A DNA stretch of 64,000 nt from Pseudomonas arsenicoxydans (GCF_006438915.1 NZ_RCZE01000005.1:124001-188000), one strand, 5' to 3'; numbered from the stretch's first letter, positions 7,732 to 16,439 are shown. Numbers and translations: made by a program. Notes: generated from the sequence alone by a model not told the origin.

Positions 7732-8235
7732 TTAATCTTCTTCTGCATAGGTGCCTGCTGGATACCACCGCACATTCTCCTGACGGAAACGTACGTTGAT
7801 CATCCCGTTAACCCAATTCGGGTCGCCTAATGTAGAGACATCTCCATTCACAGCCACAATATCGGCCTGCATTTCGGCCAGCCAGCCATTAGCAACAAAC
7901 TGAGCGTGGATGGCTTCGGATTGTGAGTAGCTGAGGCATTCAACATCCAAAATCTTGGCGACATACCGACGTTGAAACCCCGGTTTACATGTGTAAAGCG
8001 TAACGGCGACCGCTTCTTCTATGCCCGCAACCGTAGAGCGGCTGTTATTTACACCCTGTAAAAAACCGTACTGCCATCCATCAATTTGCCAATCGAACCG
8101 GAACAACCACTCTTCGTGACCGTAACCGAACATGCGTGAAAAAGAAGGCGGGCTGGCAAGTTCAAGCAACCGAGCCTCGCCAGTGGGACATCGCCATCCT
8201 TGAGTGTTGAAGCAAATCCTAGACAGATATTCCAT
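7732..8235 (-). CDS. Recognition-type N-terminal domain of a restriction-like protein, probably truncated
   Basis: 167 residues. The N-terminal pattern (S/A)RICFNTQGW..PTGEA, then GYGHEEWLF and DGWQYGFLQGV, resembles domains I recall at the N-terminus of HNH or PD-(D/E)xK restriction-like proteins. That assignment is from memory and needs a profile search. It ends at TAA just after AGTYAEED, where larger relatives would continue. The nuclease-like piece at 7225-7584 follows 147 bases later in the same frame. This suggests either a gene split by nonsense mutation and internal loss, or two subunits. No methyltransferase lies nearby, consistent with a modification-dependent rather than classical R-M enzyme. 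Confidence 0.5.
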   Translation of the reverse strand: MEYLSRICFNTQGWRCPTGEARLLELASPPSFSRMFGYGHEEWLFRFDWQIDGWQYGFLQGVNNSRSTVAGIEEAVAVTLYTCKPGFQRRYVAKILDVECLSYSQSEAIHAQFVANGWLAEMQADIVAVNGDVSTLGDPNWVNGMINVRFRQENVRWYPAGTYAEED

Positions 8236-8539
8236 TGATTAAGTCTCACGCTGATCACGCTGTTCAAAATGGGCAAGATTAAGCTATTTTTTTAGCGTTA
8301 CGACATAGCGATATCTTCAGCGTAAGGCTCGCAGTAGATCGGGGCCCAGCGTCTCTTCTAGCTGATAGCATTCCTTTTGGAAGGGCTGCTTTGGGTAGTT
8401 TTCAGCCGGTCGCCACAGGCAGAAATCGGCCAATAGCGGTCTCTCGCAGGCCTGCTTTAGCTCAGATCTCACGCATACGGTAATATCCATGCCCGCCGCC
8501 AAAGTTATGGAGTCTGGCTGATAGCCACGAAGGGATTGA
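8236..8539. other. Gene-free interval with repeat remnant
   Basis: 304 bases between divergent genes. It holds copy D of the intergenic repeat (8381-8442) and the ribosome site of the DUF3885 gene (AGGGATTGA before 8540). No gene was seen. Confidence 0.5.
8381..8442. repeat. Intergenic repeat, copy D
   Basis: AAGGGCTGCTTTGGGT at the left and CAGGCAGAAATCGGCCAATAG at the right are inverted, diverged halves of the same core seen in copies A-C. Confidence 0.4.
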
Positions 8540-9136
8540 ATGAATTTAGAGCTTGAAATTGAGAGAGTTTTTGGGGGCAAAGCTTTTGTTAGACCTCTTT
8601 TCTACTCGTATCCGGGCGGGCTGCGCTTTGCACTATCTGAAACCGGCGGGGTGATAGAGCAGTTCCTTTCAGCGCTGCAAAAATCAACGAAGATTTGCAG
8701 CGATGTTTTTCTTGGTGAAACGGCGATTGTCGCGTGCCTGCGCATTCACTCCGGTAGGAATCAATTTGCTCATCGTGCCGCGATTCATGCTCTTCGATCT
8801 GCCGGCATTGCCATACCCACTGAGCGGTCAGTCTGGAGCGAGGAAATAGATCCAGCTGAGTGGTACTGCGAGAATGATCCAGAGTATTGGATCAACGTGG
8901 CATTTGAAGCGCCTATGAACCTGCTCCAAGCATTTCTTTGGTGTGCATTGGCTAAAGACTTCGCCGTGATACAGCCTAAGCCCAGATGTGATTTCTATCT
9001 GTTCAATTTGAAAAAGCGCGTCATGATTTTCCCCTATGACGATAGGGGTATGGATGTGGTTGGCCCCAATACAGATATGCTCTTACAGTTGTACCGCCAT
9101 CATCATGCATACCTGCTGGACTATACCGTCCGGTAA
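8540..9136 (+). CDS. DUF3885-family protein of unknown function
   Basis: 198 residues, soluble, no signal peptide. The family call rests on the N-terminal FYSYPGGLRFAL segment and the C-terminal pattern PYDDRGMDVV...LLQLYRHHHAYLLDY, typical of DUF3885 proteins. The biochemical function of the family is not known to me. The start has an AGGGA site 6 bases upstream. It is a single-gene unit in an accessory region between a decayed restriction-type locus and a small element with inverted ends. Such genes often travel as cargo near toxin or defence loci, but nothing here shows what it does. Confidence 0.7.
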   Translation: MNLELEIERVFGGKAFVRPLFYSYPGGLRFALSETGGVIEQFLSALQKSTKICSDVFLGETAIVACLRIHSGRNQFAHRAAIHALRSAGIAIPTERSVWSEEIDPAEWYCENDPEYWINVAFEAPMNLLQAFLWCALAKDFAVIQPKPRCDFYLFNLKKRVMIFPYDDRGMDVVGPNTDMLLQLYRHHHAYLLDYTVR

Positions 9137-9584
9137 TGGATATCACATTCACAAAGCATGCGACCTAGTTTCTATTGTGGATTGAACCTAACACAGAGAT
9201 TGACCGTCTCCTTTGGGTCCAGAGTGTGTAAAAACGCAGACTCTGTTTTGACGTCTGCGTCGCTACGTAAAATCTGCCCGTGATTGGCAGCTCAGCGGAC
9301 CTGGAATTTGTTTAGGAGCGCGATTTTCGTTCCGATTCAGACCGTCAAACCTGCTCTAAAACGTTTTTACACAGCCTCGGTCGTTAGCTGCCTCCCACGA
9401 AGGCAGTTCCGGGTCGATTGCTATCCTTCGTTACATCAACATTCGATCAGAAGCAATCTGAACTCGGGTGAGGCCACCCCTATGCGGGAAATTGGATATG
9501 CCTAAGAAACCGGCTTGCGAAACGAGTAGAGGTCACCCTTCTCAACCACCGCATTTGGAAAACAAAAAGGATCGGCCTACCACT
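9137..9584. other. Gene-free interval with a small element bounded by inverted ends
   Basis: 448 bases. It contains the 149-base element described at 9225-9373. The remaining sequence, up to the 3' end of the amidase gene, shows nothing recognisable. Confidence 0.5.
9225..9373. repeat. 149-base element with 12-base perfect inverted ends (MITE-like or IS remnant)
   Basis: TGTGTAAAAACG at 9225-9236 is the exact reverse complement of CGTTTTTACACA at 9362-9373. TGTGTAAAAACG-type ends are common for Pseudomonas insertion sequences. The interior is too short to code for a transposase, so this is either a non-autonomous element or the two ends of a deleted IS. No target-site duplication is obvious. 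Confidence 0.5.
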
Positions 9585-10424
9585 CTATTCCCCGACCACC
9601 CCATACAACCCCTCCCGCCGATCCCCATGCAAATCATTGCGCGCACTAATCCGCTTATTCCTCGCCTCCCCCAGATTCAACGTCGCCAACAAAACCCGCT
9701 CCCCACCCTCCTCCGCCGGCCCCGCCACCGGATACCCATCCGCATCCACAATCACCGAACCCTGCACCCAACCCACCCCGCGCTCAAACCCATGCCGATC
9801 ACATGCCGCAATAAACATCCGATTCACCGAAGCATTCGCCTGCACCCGCACCACTTCCGCCGGACGCTCCGTCGGCGGCCGGGGTCCATCCGGCCAATTA
9901 ACCGGTGCACACAGCAAGTCCGCGCCCGCTAACGCCGGCAGCCGCACCCACTCCGGAAACTCCAGGTCATAGCAAATCAACATTCCAATCCGCCCATGCA
10001 CCGTTTCGACCACCGGCGGCGCAGCATCACCGGCGCTAAAAATTTCACTCTCCGCATCCCACAGGTGCGCCTTGCGGTACACAGCGCGCAACCCTTGGGC
10101 ATCGATCATCGCCGCGCTGTTGGCCAGTTCATCCCCCTCCAGCCGTTCGCAAAAACCACCGACCACCACAATGTTCAACTCCCGGGCCAGTGCCGCCCAC
10201 AGCCGCAAGGTCGGACCCTCAACCGTTTCCGACAAAGACAACGCTTCACTGCGGTCCTTGAACACATACCCGCTCTGCACCAACTCAGGCAGCACCACAA
10301 TCTGCGCCCCTTGATGCGCCGCCGAACGAATCGCGCGCTCGGTCAGCGTGCGGTTGAACGCCAGATCGCCAATCTTCGGCGCCACCTGGCAGCAAGCAAC
10401 CACTGTATTTTTTGCAGTGTTCAA
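9585..10424 (-). CDS. Carbon-nitrogen hydrolase, nitrilase superfamily
   Basis: 279 residues from a TTG start at 10424. A GGAGG site lies 7 bases upstream and the start overlaps the permease stop as TTGA, so the permease and hydrolase are translationally coupled. The catalytic triad of the superfamily is clear: Glu47 (VLPELVQSG), Lys118 (YRKAHLW) and Cys151 (LICYDLEFPE). Family members hydrolyse amides, ureido compounds or nitriles in the cytosol. The coupled NCS1 permease suggests a nitrogenous base, hydantoin or ureido substrate, but no substrate can be read from sequence. A longer frame into the permease gene is a shadow. Confidence 0.85.
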   Translation of the reverse strand: MNTAKNTVVACCQVAPKIGDLAFNRTLTERAIRSAAHQGAQIVVLPELVQSGYVFKDRSEALSLSETVEGPTLRLWAALARELNIVVVGGFCERLEGDELANSAAMIDAQGLRAVYRKAHLWDAESEIFSAGDAAPPVVETVHGRIGMLICYDLEFPEWVRLPALAGADLLCAPVNWPDGPRPPTERPAEVVRVQANASVNRMFIAACDRHGFERGVGWVQGSVIVDADGYPVAGPAEEGGERVLLATLNLGEARNKRISARNDLHGDRREGLYGVVGE

Positions 10425-11920
10425 CGCCCCGCCTCCACAGTCGGTTGGGTCATGGCAATGATGTCGCTCTCGGTAATCGCGTCGATGACCTTGCGTTCCG
10501 CCGCCAGGTCCAGCGAGCGGCTGAGGATGAAGTACGTCAGACCCGACACCACCAATCCCACCAGCCAGGCGATGTCCACGCCTTCGAGCATCCGTGCCAG
10601 CGGGCCGACGAAGACTTCTTTGTTGGCGGCGGCATCGAAGATGTAGAAGAACGGCACCATCGCGGCGAAGCCGATCAGGTACGAGACGATGCCGCGAAAT
10701 TGCCAGGCGCCGTAGATGCCGTTCGGGGTGAAGAAGTGCGGGATGGCGTAGCGGCCTTTGCGCACGAAGAAGTAATCGACCAGGTTGACGGCGGTCCAGG
10801 GCACGAGGAAGTACAGGAGCAGCACGAGGAAGGTGTTCAGCAGTGCGATGCCGTCGCCTTTGATCGACAGCACGCAGGTCAGCAGGATCACGCTGATCGC
10901 GGTGATGGACAGGATTCGGGCGCGGGGTGTCGGGGTGATTTTCTTGATCGAGTCGGCACCGGTGAGCAGCGTCAGCATGGCGCTGTAGGTGTTGAGCGCG
11001 ATGATCGGCAGGAAGCCTGCCACCGAGACGATCACCAGCACGTTGCCCAGCCCCGGAATCATCGACGAGCCGACCTGGTTCAATGCCACCAGCGCATCCA
11101 CCGCTTTCAACTGCTGCGCCAGCCACGCGCCGAGGCCGATCATCCAGCTGCCGGACAGCGAGGCGCCGATGAACACGGCGGCGATCAGTTTGGGGCGGCT
11201 GGTGTTTTTCGGCAGGTAACGGGAGTAGTCGGAGACATAGGGCGCATAGGAAATGTTGTAGCTGGCGCCGATGGCGAACAGCGTGGCGAACGCGACCCAG
11301 TTGAAGCCGAGGTCCGCCGCCGGGGTGACGCCCTCTTGGCCGGCGCCGAACATCAGGGCAATGGTGACCAGCGCGTACAGCGGCAAGGTCGCGAGCAACG
11401 CCCACTTGAAGGCTTTGTGCATCAGGTCGTGGCCGTAGATCGACAGCAGCGCGCCGATCAGCACCACCGTCACCGCGACTATCGTCGGGTCGATGCCGAA
11501 CACATGTTCGAGGCCGTTCATGATCAGCGAGATGTTCACCACGTTGAAGCCGACGAACACAAACATCGTCGCCATCAAGGCCAGGATCACCCCGCGATAA
11601 CCGAATTGGGCGCGGGACTGGATCATTTGCGGCAAGCCCATTTCCGGACCTTGCGAGCCGTGGAAGGCCATGAAGATGGTGCCGAACATGATGCCCAGCG
11701 CACCGGCGAGCATGGTCCACAGCGCTGACAAGCCGAGGCTCGGGCCGACGAAACCGATGGAGATGGTGAAGAAGTGGAAGTTGCCCAGAAACCAGAATGG
11801 CCCCTGGCTGCTGAGTTTGGCGTGACGTTCGTTTTCCGGAATGTAATCGATCGAGTGGCCTTCGATGGCCAACCCGCTGCTCGCTTCGAGGGCGTGCGCA
11901 GTGTGTGGGGACCCTGACAT
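10421..11920 (-). CDS. NCS1-family nucleobase/allantoin-type permease
   Basis: 499 residues with about twelve hydrophobic segments, an inner-membrane symporter of the cytosine/purine/uracil/thiamine/allantoin (NCS1) family. Indicative segments are the N-terminal GPFWFLGNFHFFTISIGF, then GSQGPEMGLPQMIQSRAQFGYRG and SYAPYVSDYSRYLP, a strongly conserved NCS1 stretch. The coupled amidase downstream and the divergent LysR regulator at 12068 point to uptake then hydrolysis of a nitrogen compound. Substrate specificity within NCS1 cannot be assigned from sequence alone. Confidence 0.88.
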   Translation of the reverse strand: MSGSPHTAHALEASSGLAIEGHSIDYIPENERHAKLSSQGPFWFLGNFHFFTISIGFVGPSLGLSALWTMLAGALGIMFGTIFMAFHGSQGPEMGLPQMIQSRAQFGYRGVILALMATMFVFVGFNVVNISLIMNGLEHVFGIDPTIVAVTVVLIGALLSIYGHDLMHKAFKWALLATLPLYALVTIALMFGAGQEGVTPAADLGFNWVAFATLFAIGASYNISYAPYVSDYSRYLPKNTSRPKLIAAVFIGASLSGSWMIGLGAWLAQQLKAVDALVALNQVGSSMIPGLGNVLVIVSVAGFLPIIALNTYSAMLTLLTGADSIKKITPTPRARILSITAISVILLTCVLSIKGDGIALLNTFLVLLLYFLVPWTAVNLVDYFFVRKGRYAIPHFFTPNGIYGAWQFRGIVSYLIGFAAMVPFFYIFDAAANKEVFVGPLARMLEGVDIAWLVGLVVSGLTYFILSRSLDLAAERKVIDAITESDIIAMTQPTVEAGR

Positions 11921-12067
11921 ACGAATGTTCCTATGCTGGTGATTGTTGTTTTTATGGGCAAAGCGCCGGTTTCATTGCAATGTAGGGCGTCGATCAGGGC
12001 AGTAAAATATCGCAGGCGCACTGTTTACATAGATCGGCGTCTATGTGGTGAACATCGGAGGCAACAC

Positions 12068-12970
12068 ATGCTGGGTACTGTATCGGAACTGGATCTGCGC
12101 TTGATCCGGGTCTTTTTGACCGTCGTCGAGGCCGGCGGAATCTCGGCCGCGCAGACGGCGCTCAATACCACGCAACCGACCATCAGCGCGCAATTGGCGA
12201 CGCTGGAAGCGCGGGTCGGGTTTCGTCTGTGCGAGCGTGGGCGCGGCGGGTTTTCGGTGACGCCCAAGGGCGGCCAGTTTGTCGACGCGGCCCGTCGGTT
12301 ACTGGCGGCAGCCGAGGGCTTTCGGGTTGAAGTACAGCACATCAACCGCAAGGTGTCGGGCACCATCAACATTGGCTTGCTCGGTCAAATCGATCCGTCC
12401 GCCAACAAGAACATCGCCCTGGCGATTGCCCGTTTGCGCTCGCGCCATGAGGGGTTGTACTTCCACTTCACCGAGCTGTCGTCATCGTTACTGGAAGAGA
12501 AAATCATCAACGGCCATATCGATCTGGCCATCGGCTATTTCTGGCACCGCTTACCCAACATCGATTACTTCCCGTTGTTCCAGGAAACCCAGATCGCCTA
12601 CTGCGCCCCGGCGCATCCGCTGTTCGATCACGTCGGTGATCTGAGCCGCGAGGACGTGCGCGATTACGACTGGGTCTGGCCCAGCCACCCCTTGCCGGAA
12701 ATGCCCGCGCCCACGTCCATCGAACGCTTGACGGTGCTCACCGACAGCATGGACGGTGCCGCGCTGCTGATTCTGTCGGGTCAGCACTTGGGTTTTCTGC
12801 CACAGCACTACGCGGCGAAACATGAACAACTGGGGCAGTTGCATCCGCTCAACCCTGAGCTGCTGCGCTATGAGGTTGGTTTCCATGCGGCGGTGCGGCA
12901 TTCGGCGCGGCAACGGGAGGTAGTGAGTGCATTTTTGGCGGAGCTGATCGGGATTTTTGCAGCCGGGTGA
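12068..12970 (+). CDS. LysR-type transcriptional regulator of the permease-amidase operon
   Basis: 300 residues from the ATG at 12068, which has a GGAGG site 7 bases upstream; upstream in-frame starts lack one. The N-terminal winged helix-turn-helix is clear (VVEAGGISAAQTALNTTQPTI...), followed by a LysR substrate-binding domain (GTINIGLLGQID onward). It is divergent from the permease across a 147-base gap, the classic arrangement for a LysR protein controlling its neighbour and itself. Inducer unknown. Confidence 0.88.
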   Translation: MLGTVSELDLRLIRVFLTVVEAGGISAAQTALNTTQPTISAQLATLEARVGFRLCERGRGGFSVTPKGGQFVDAARRLLAAAEGFRVEVQHINRKVSGTINIGLLGQIDPSANKNIALAIARLRSRHEGLYFHFTELSSSLLEEKIINGHIDLAIGYFWHRLPNIDYFPLFQETQIAYCAPAHPLFDHVGDLSREDVRDYDWVWPSHPLPEMPAPTSIERLTVLTDSMDGAALLILSGQHLGFLPQHYAAKHEQLGQLHPLNPELLRYEVGFHAAVRHSARQREVVSAFLAELIGIFAAG

Positions 12971-13000
12971 GTTCGCTATCAGCCGATTGCAGCTTCGAGA

Positions 13001-13026
13001 CTGACAGTGGCTTCAGATGCAGATTT
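13001..13026 (+). repeat. 26-bp direct repeat, left copy (islet boundary)
   Basis: CTGACAGTGGCTTCAGATGC followed by AGATTT. It matches 17090-17115 at 25 of 26 positions (A/G at base 21). It lies 30 bases after the LysR stop. The right copy covers the last codons of the cysteine-hydrolase gene, so this copy looks like a duplicated gene end bordering an inserted segment. Confidence 0.7.
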
Positions 13027-13154
13027 AGTCTTATATGCTCCAACACCTGGACACGAGCCAAGTACGTTGTTGAGTACTTGAGGAAACGTCTGATTGTTTT
13101 CTATAAAGAGCGTCAGCATGGTGCTGCCTCTGAACACTGATAGGGAAGTCAAAA

Positions 13155-15015
13155 ATGTCCGGCAAGCCTGCTGCGCGTAAGACCGATTCCGTGAGCTGTC
13201 CCCGCTGTGGTGGAACAGCCATCGAATCCGGCTCACCCAATGTATTTTTTGATGGTCTACCCGCTGCCCGGGTAACCGACTGCACCACCTGCGGCAGTAT
13301 CTTGACCATGGCCGCCATGTCCTCAGTCCAGATCAATGGCCAGGCCGCGCTGGTCACCGGTTCGCAAGGTACGCATGGCGACACCATCACGGGTGGGTCA
13401 TCGAGCATCATCATCGGTAACAGCTTCACGCCGGCACCTGTTTCGCCGGTCAGTCCGATGCTGGCTCATTTGATTGAGCCTTCCGGTTACCGCCCCTCAA
13501 TCACTGTATCTGCCCCAGCCCCAGCCCCAACGCCAGTCGCTGCTGCTGACGACTCGGTTTTAGAGGAGGAAGAAGAGGAAGAAGAGCTGGATGAAGAGAA
13601 ACCGGTGGGTATCACCTTGCGCATCGGTGTGTTCTTCGATGGCACGCTGAATAACGCAAATAACGGTGAAATGGGACTGCTGTGTGGCGCTGCTCACCCC
13701 ATCAAGCCCGAAGATTTGGACGCTAGTTGTAAACCTTACATGTCCGACCCGGACAGCAGTTATGCAAATGATGAATCGAATATCAAAAAGCTGAGCGATT
13801 TGTATTTTGCTCCCGACGAACTTCAAGATATGGCCGGTCAGCAGCAGCTATTCAAGTCTCTCTACATTGAGGGTATCGGCACGATAACAGGTCAGGCGGA
13901 TAGCATGACGGGCGCGGGCATGGGACGTGGTGCTACAGGGGTTAGCGCCAAGGTAGAAGACGCCTTTCGTCAAATTTCGAGGACTATCCTCGGGATCATC
14001 CAAAGCACCCCAAGTACGAAAATTATCAACCTGACGTTTGACACGTTCGGTTTCAGTCGGGGGGGGGGCGGCGGCGCGCCACTTTGCCAATGAAGTGGCG
14101 TTAGGCATGAATGGCCCTTTGGGGCAAATCCTTAAGATTCTTCGCGGCGCCTTCCATCAGGCGTTTAGTGGCCAGTATCAGCACGATATCAACATGGCTT
14201 TTATCGGCTTGTTCGATACCGTCCCATCGGTAGGCGGCTTGGCCAACCTGGGCTATATACGAAGCCAAACTCAACCAGGTCTCAAGCTGTACCTGCCTCG
14301 CCACTTGTTTCCAAATGTCGTCCAATTGGCTGCCCGGGATGAAATCCGCGCTAACTTCGCCTTGAACCGAGTAAAACCCGATCACCTGGAAATTACATTG
14401 CCCGGTGTTCACTCGGACCTTGGCGGTGGCTACTTTCCTGAGTCCGAAGAGAACCTGCTGATCAGTCCGATGCAGGTGCTGGTTGTCCCCGGTACGACGG
14501 ACGTGAAAAACACCTCGATCTATCAGGAAGCGCAACAGGTGAAGGCTCAGTGGGAAGCCAAAGGTTGGCCGTCCGAAATGCTGGAGGTAGTAACACCGTA
14601 TGTTCGGGGCTTGCCTCGATCTCAGCAAAATAGCTCTAACCCTGACAAGCAGGTCTATGCGGCATTACGGCTCAAACGACCTGTACAAGGTGAATTGTCG
14701 CGAGTTTACCTGCGGGTGATGTACTCGCTGGCCAAGGAACGGGGAGTGAAGTTTAAGCCGCTAGATGAGCAGTATCCGTCCTACTTCATCCCTGCGGAGC
14801 TACAGGCACTAAGCGAGCGCTTTGTCGGGGGCGACTACAGTACAACGCCCGCCGAGGAGCAACTGCTCAAATTGCGGTACATTCACACTTCCGCCAGTTG
14901 GAACCCACCAACAATCCTGCAAGGTTCGACACCTCGAACCAGCGCGAAACTGCTCTATTTTAATGCCCCCACAGCGGACGGGATCCGCGTACAACATCCC
15001 CATGTACCCGACTAG
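13155..15015 (+). pseudogene. PAAR-DUF2235 T6SS effector (Tle1-like lipase), frameshifted at a ten-G tract
   Basis: Residues 1 to about 95 form a PAAR tip domain (GKPAARKTDSVSC..., then repeated short strands ending in GNSF). It is followed by a Pro/Ala linker, an acidic run of Glu, and a DUF2235 alpha/beta-hydrolase domain beginning at RIGVFFDGTLNN. DUF2235 includes type VI secretion phospholipases of the Tle1 group. The frame breaks in ten consecutive G (14059-14068): frame 1 stops at TGA 14091-14093. The second frame resumes AAARHFANEVALG and continues to TAG at 15015 with the expected catalytic region (VHSDLGGGYF). Nine G would read GFSRGGAAARHF, the nucleophile elbow with the catalytic Ser. 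Sequencing error, phase variation or true loss are all possible. No VgrG gene is nearby. Confidence 0.85.
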
Positions 15016-15026
15016 GAGTCACGAAT

Positions 15027-15680
15027 ATGCGCACACTAAGGATCATATTAGGGGTTCTGCTGGTGAGTGGTTGCCAAGCCTCAGGTCAGCCTTTTGGAAG
15101 ATCAGATCCCGACGCCGGACCGTGGGCGCTGGGTTTCGTCACACCGTATGCGATGGATGGCTGGGTGGAGGACGCGGCCACGATCGATGCTCATGGGACT
15201 CTCTATCGTCAGATCAACAGCGGAGCATCAGGGGGAAAGAAAAACGGTAAAAACGGCGCACATGGCTGGGCAGTTGATGGTATCGGCAGCGAAAGAAACG
15301 TGAGGGATGCCAAACTTCCGGTACGCATTTATGTCCGTTGGCAATCTTTAGTCGAGCCGCAAACCTATCAAGGCTGGATTGAAATTCCGGAAGCTGCGCG
15401 CCAGGTCATGCGTACTGCCCTGACAAAAGACTGCCCAGCCTTCGGGGAGGCGAATGCTTTGCCAAAAAACGCCTCTATCAGGCTCGGTTTGGCACCAGGC
15501 GGAGTGGTGCAAGTCTGGGTATTTGATGAATGCCTACGCCCGGTGAATGTAGCCCATGCGCAGGTCGAAATCGAGCCTAAGGGACCTGGTTTAGGACTCT
15601 CCCATGGGAGCTATTTCCCATTGGAGGAAAATTCCAAACGCTATATCGAAAAGTACGGTATCCCCTACGGAAGCTGGTGA
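15027..15680 (+). CDS. DUF2931 lipoprotein, probable immunity protein
   Basis: 217 residues with a lipoprotein signal: MRTLRIILGVLLVSGC, lipobox L-V-S-G-C with Cys16, so membrane-anchored in the periplasm. The body carries WALGFVTPYAM and GVVQVWVFDECLRP, typical of DUF2931 lipoproteins that sit beside T6SS lipase genes. It begins 11 bases after the effector stop, a tight operon. Inferred role: block the cognate DUF2235 lipase in the periplasm of the producer. A decayed copy follows at about 15750-15839. Confidence 0.78.
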   Translation: MRTLRIILGVLLVSGCQASGQPFGRSDPDAGPWALGFVTPYAMDGWVEDAATIDAHGTLYRQINSGASGGKKNGKNGAHGWAVDGIGSERNVRDAKLPVRIYVRWQSLVEPQTYQGWIEIPEAARQVMRTALTKDCPAFGEANALPKNASIRLGLAPGGVVQVWVFDECLRPVNVAHAQVEIEPKGPGLGLSHGSYFPLEENSKRYIEKYGIPYGSW

Positions 15681-15749
15681 TTTGAGCGAATATTCAGCCC
15701 GTAAACTGGCGGGCCTATTTTTCTATCGTTTGGCCAGCCCCTGGGGCGT

Positions 15750-15839
15750 TCAGATTCCGACGCCGGACCGGGGACGAAAATAGATCCGGACGGTGTGGTG
15801 CAGGTTTGGACTCAGTTCGCGCCTGCACCTGCTACCTAA
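15750..15839 (+). pseudogene. Remnant of a second DUF2931 immunity gene
   Basis: 15752-15776 (AGATTCCGACGCCGGACC...) matches 21 of 25 bases of the intact gene near 15102-15126. Further on, DGVVQVW (about 15790-15812) matches the intact gene's GGVVQVW, before a TAA at 15837-15839. In the intact gene these segments are about 400 bases apart, so the remnant is internally deleted. A hairpin sequence shared with 17665-17683 (GGGGACGAA-ATAGATCCG) sits at the join. Confidence 0.55.
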
Positions 15840-15860
15840 GATCCCTTCTCCTGCCGGAAC

Positions 15861-16439
15861 TCAGTGCTTGCTAGTAACCTTGAGAACATCGGTATAAGTC
15901 ATACGAATGCTCTGCCCGACTTTCAAATTTTTCAATTTCGCCTGAATCTCTGGCCTGACAACGTCAACAACCTTAGTACCCCCCACTGCATTTTCAAATG
16001 TCAGTTGATTGTCCTGCAGGTCGATGTTGGTTATTTTCAATTGCAAGCGAACCAGTCGGTACGCTTCTCCTCCTGGATTCGGGTTGCTTTGAGTCGCACG
16101 CACGGCCCCCACAGTTTCTTCATTTTCTGGCAGGCCCTGTTGAATGTCGGTGTCCAGGTCGGCCGCCACCGAGTGAATGACTTCAACGTTGACCTGATCG
16201 CCTGGTTTCAAGTGGTTCAGATCTTTGGCGCGGTCGGTGAGTTGAACGTGGACTGGGTGCCCCTGCGGTCCTTCGACAACGATCTGGTGCTTGGCGGGAT
16301 CAACAGCCAGAACGGTGGTCACGACTTGATCCGCTATCACGTCAGACGCTATCGGGATTTCAGCAGCCACTGCGGTGAGGCTAGCGGCTGTCAGCAGCAT
16401 GGAGACTGCCAAGGCTTTGTTCAGTGCACTCAATTTCAT
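15861..16439 (-). CDS. Secreted periplasmic protein of unknown function
   Basis: 192 residues with a clean Sec signal peptide (hydrophobic SMLLTAASLTAVAAE, cleavage expected after AVA near residue 26). The mature part is mostly beta, with a conserved-looking block VTTVLAVDPAKHQIVVEGPQG near the N-terminus and TFENAVGGTKVVDVVRPE near the C-terminus. This suggests small beta-barrel (OB-like) repeats. I do not recognise a named family with confidence. The ribosome site AAGGGA is well placed. It lies inside the direct-repeat-bounded islet but on the opposite strand to the effector pair. Confidence 0.7.
   Translation of the reverse strand: MKLSALNKALAVSMLLTAASLTAVAAEIPIASDVIADQVVTTVLAVDPAKHQIVVEGPQGHPVHVQLTDRAKDLNHLKPGDQVNVEVIHSVAADLDTDIQQGLPENEETVGAVRATQSNPNPGGEAYRLVRLQLKITNIDLQDNQLTFENAVGGTKVVDVVRPEIQAKLKNLKVGQSIRMTYTDVLKVTSKH

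Noticed and set aside
10425..11720. Long reading frame continuing the amidase upstream through the permease gene
   Set aside because: It is the shadow frame of the permease (Arg/Ala/Gly-rich, no family features); the true start is TTG at 10424 with GGAGG upstream.
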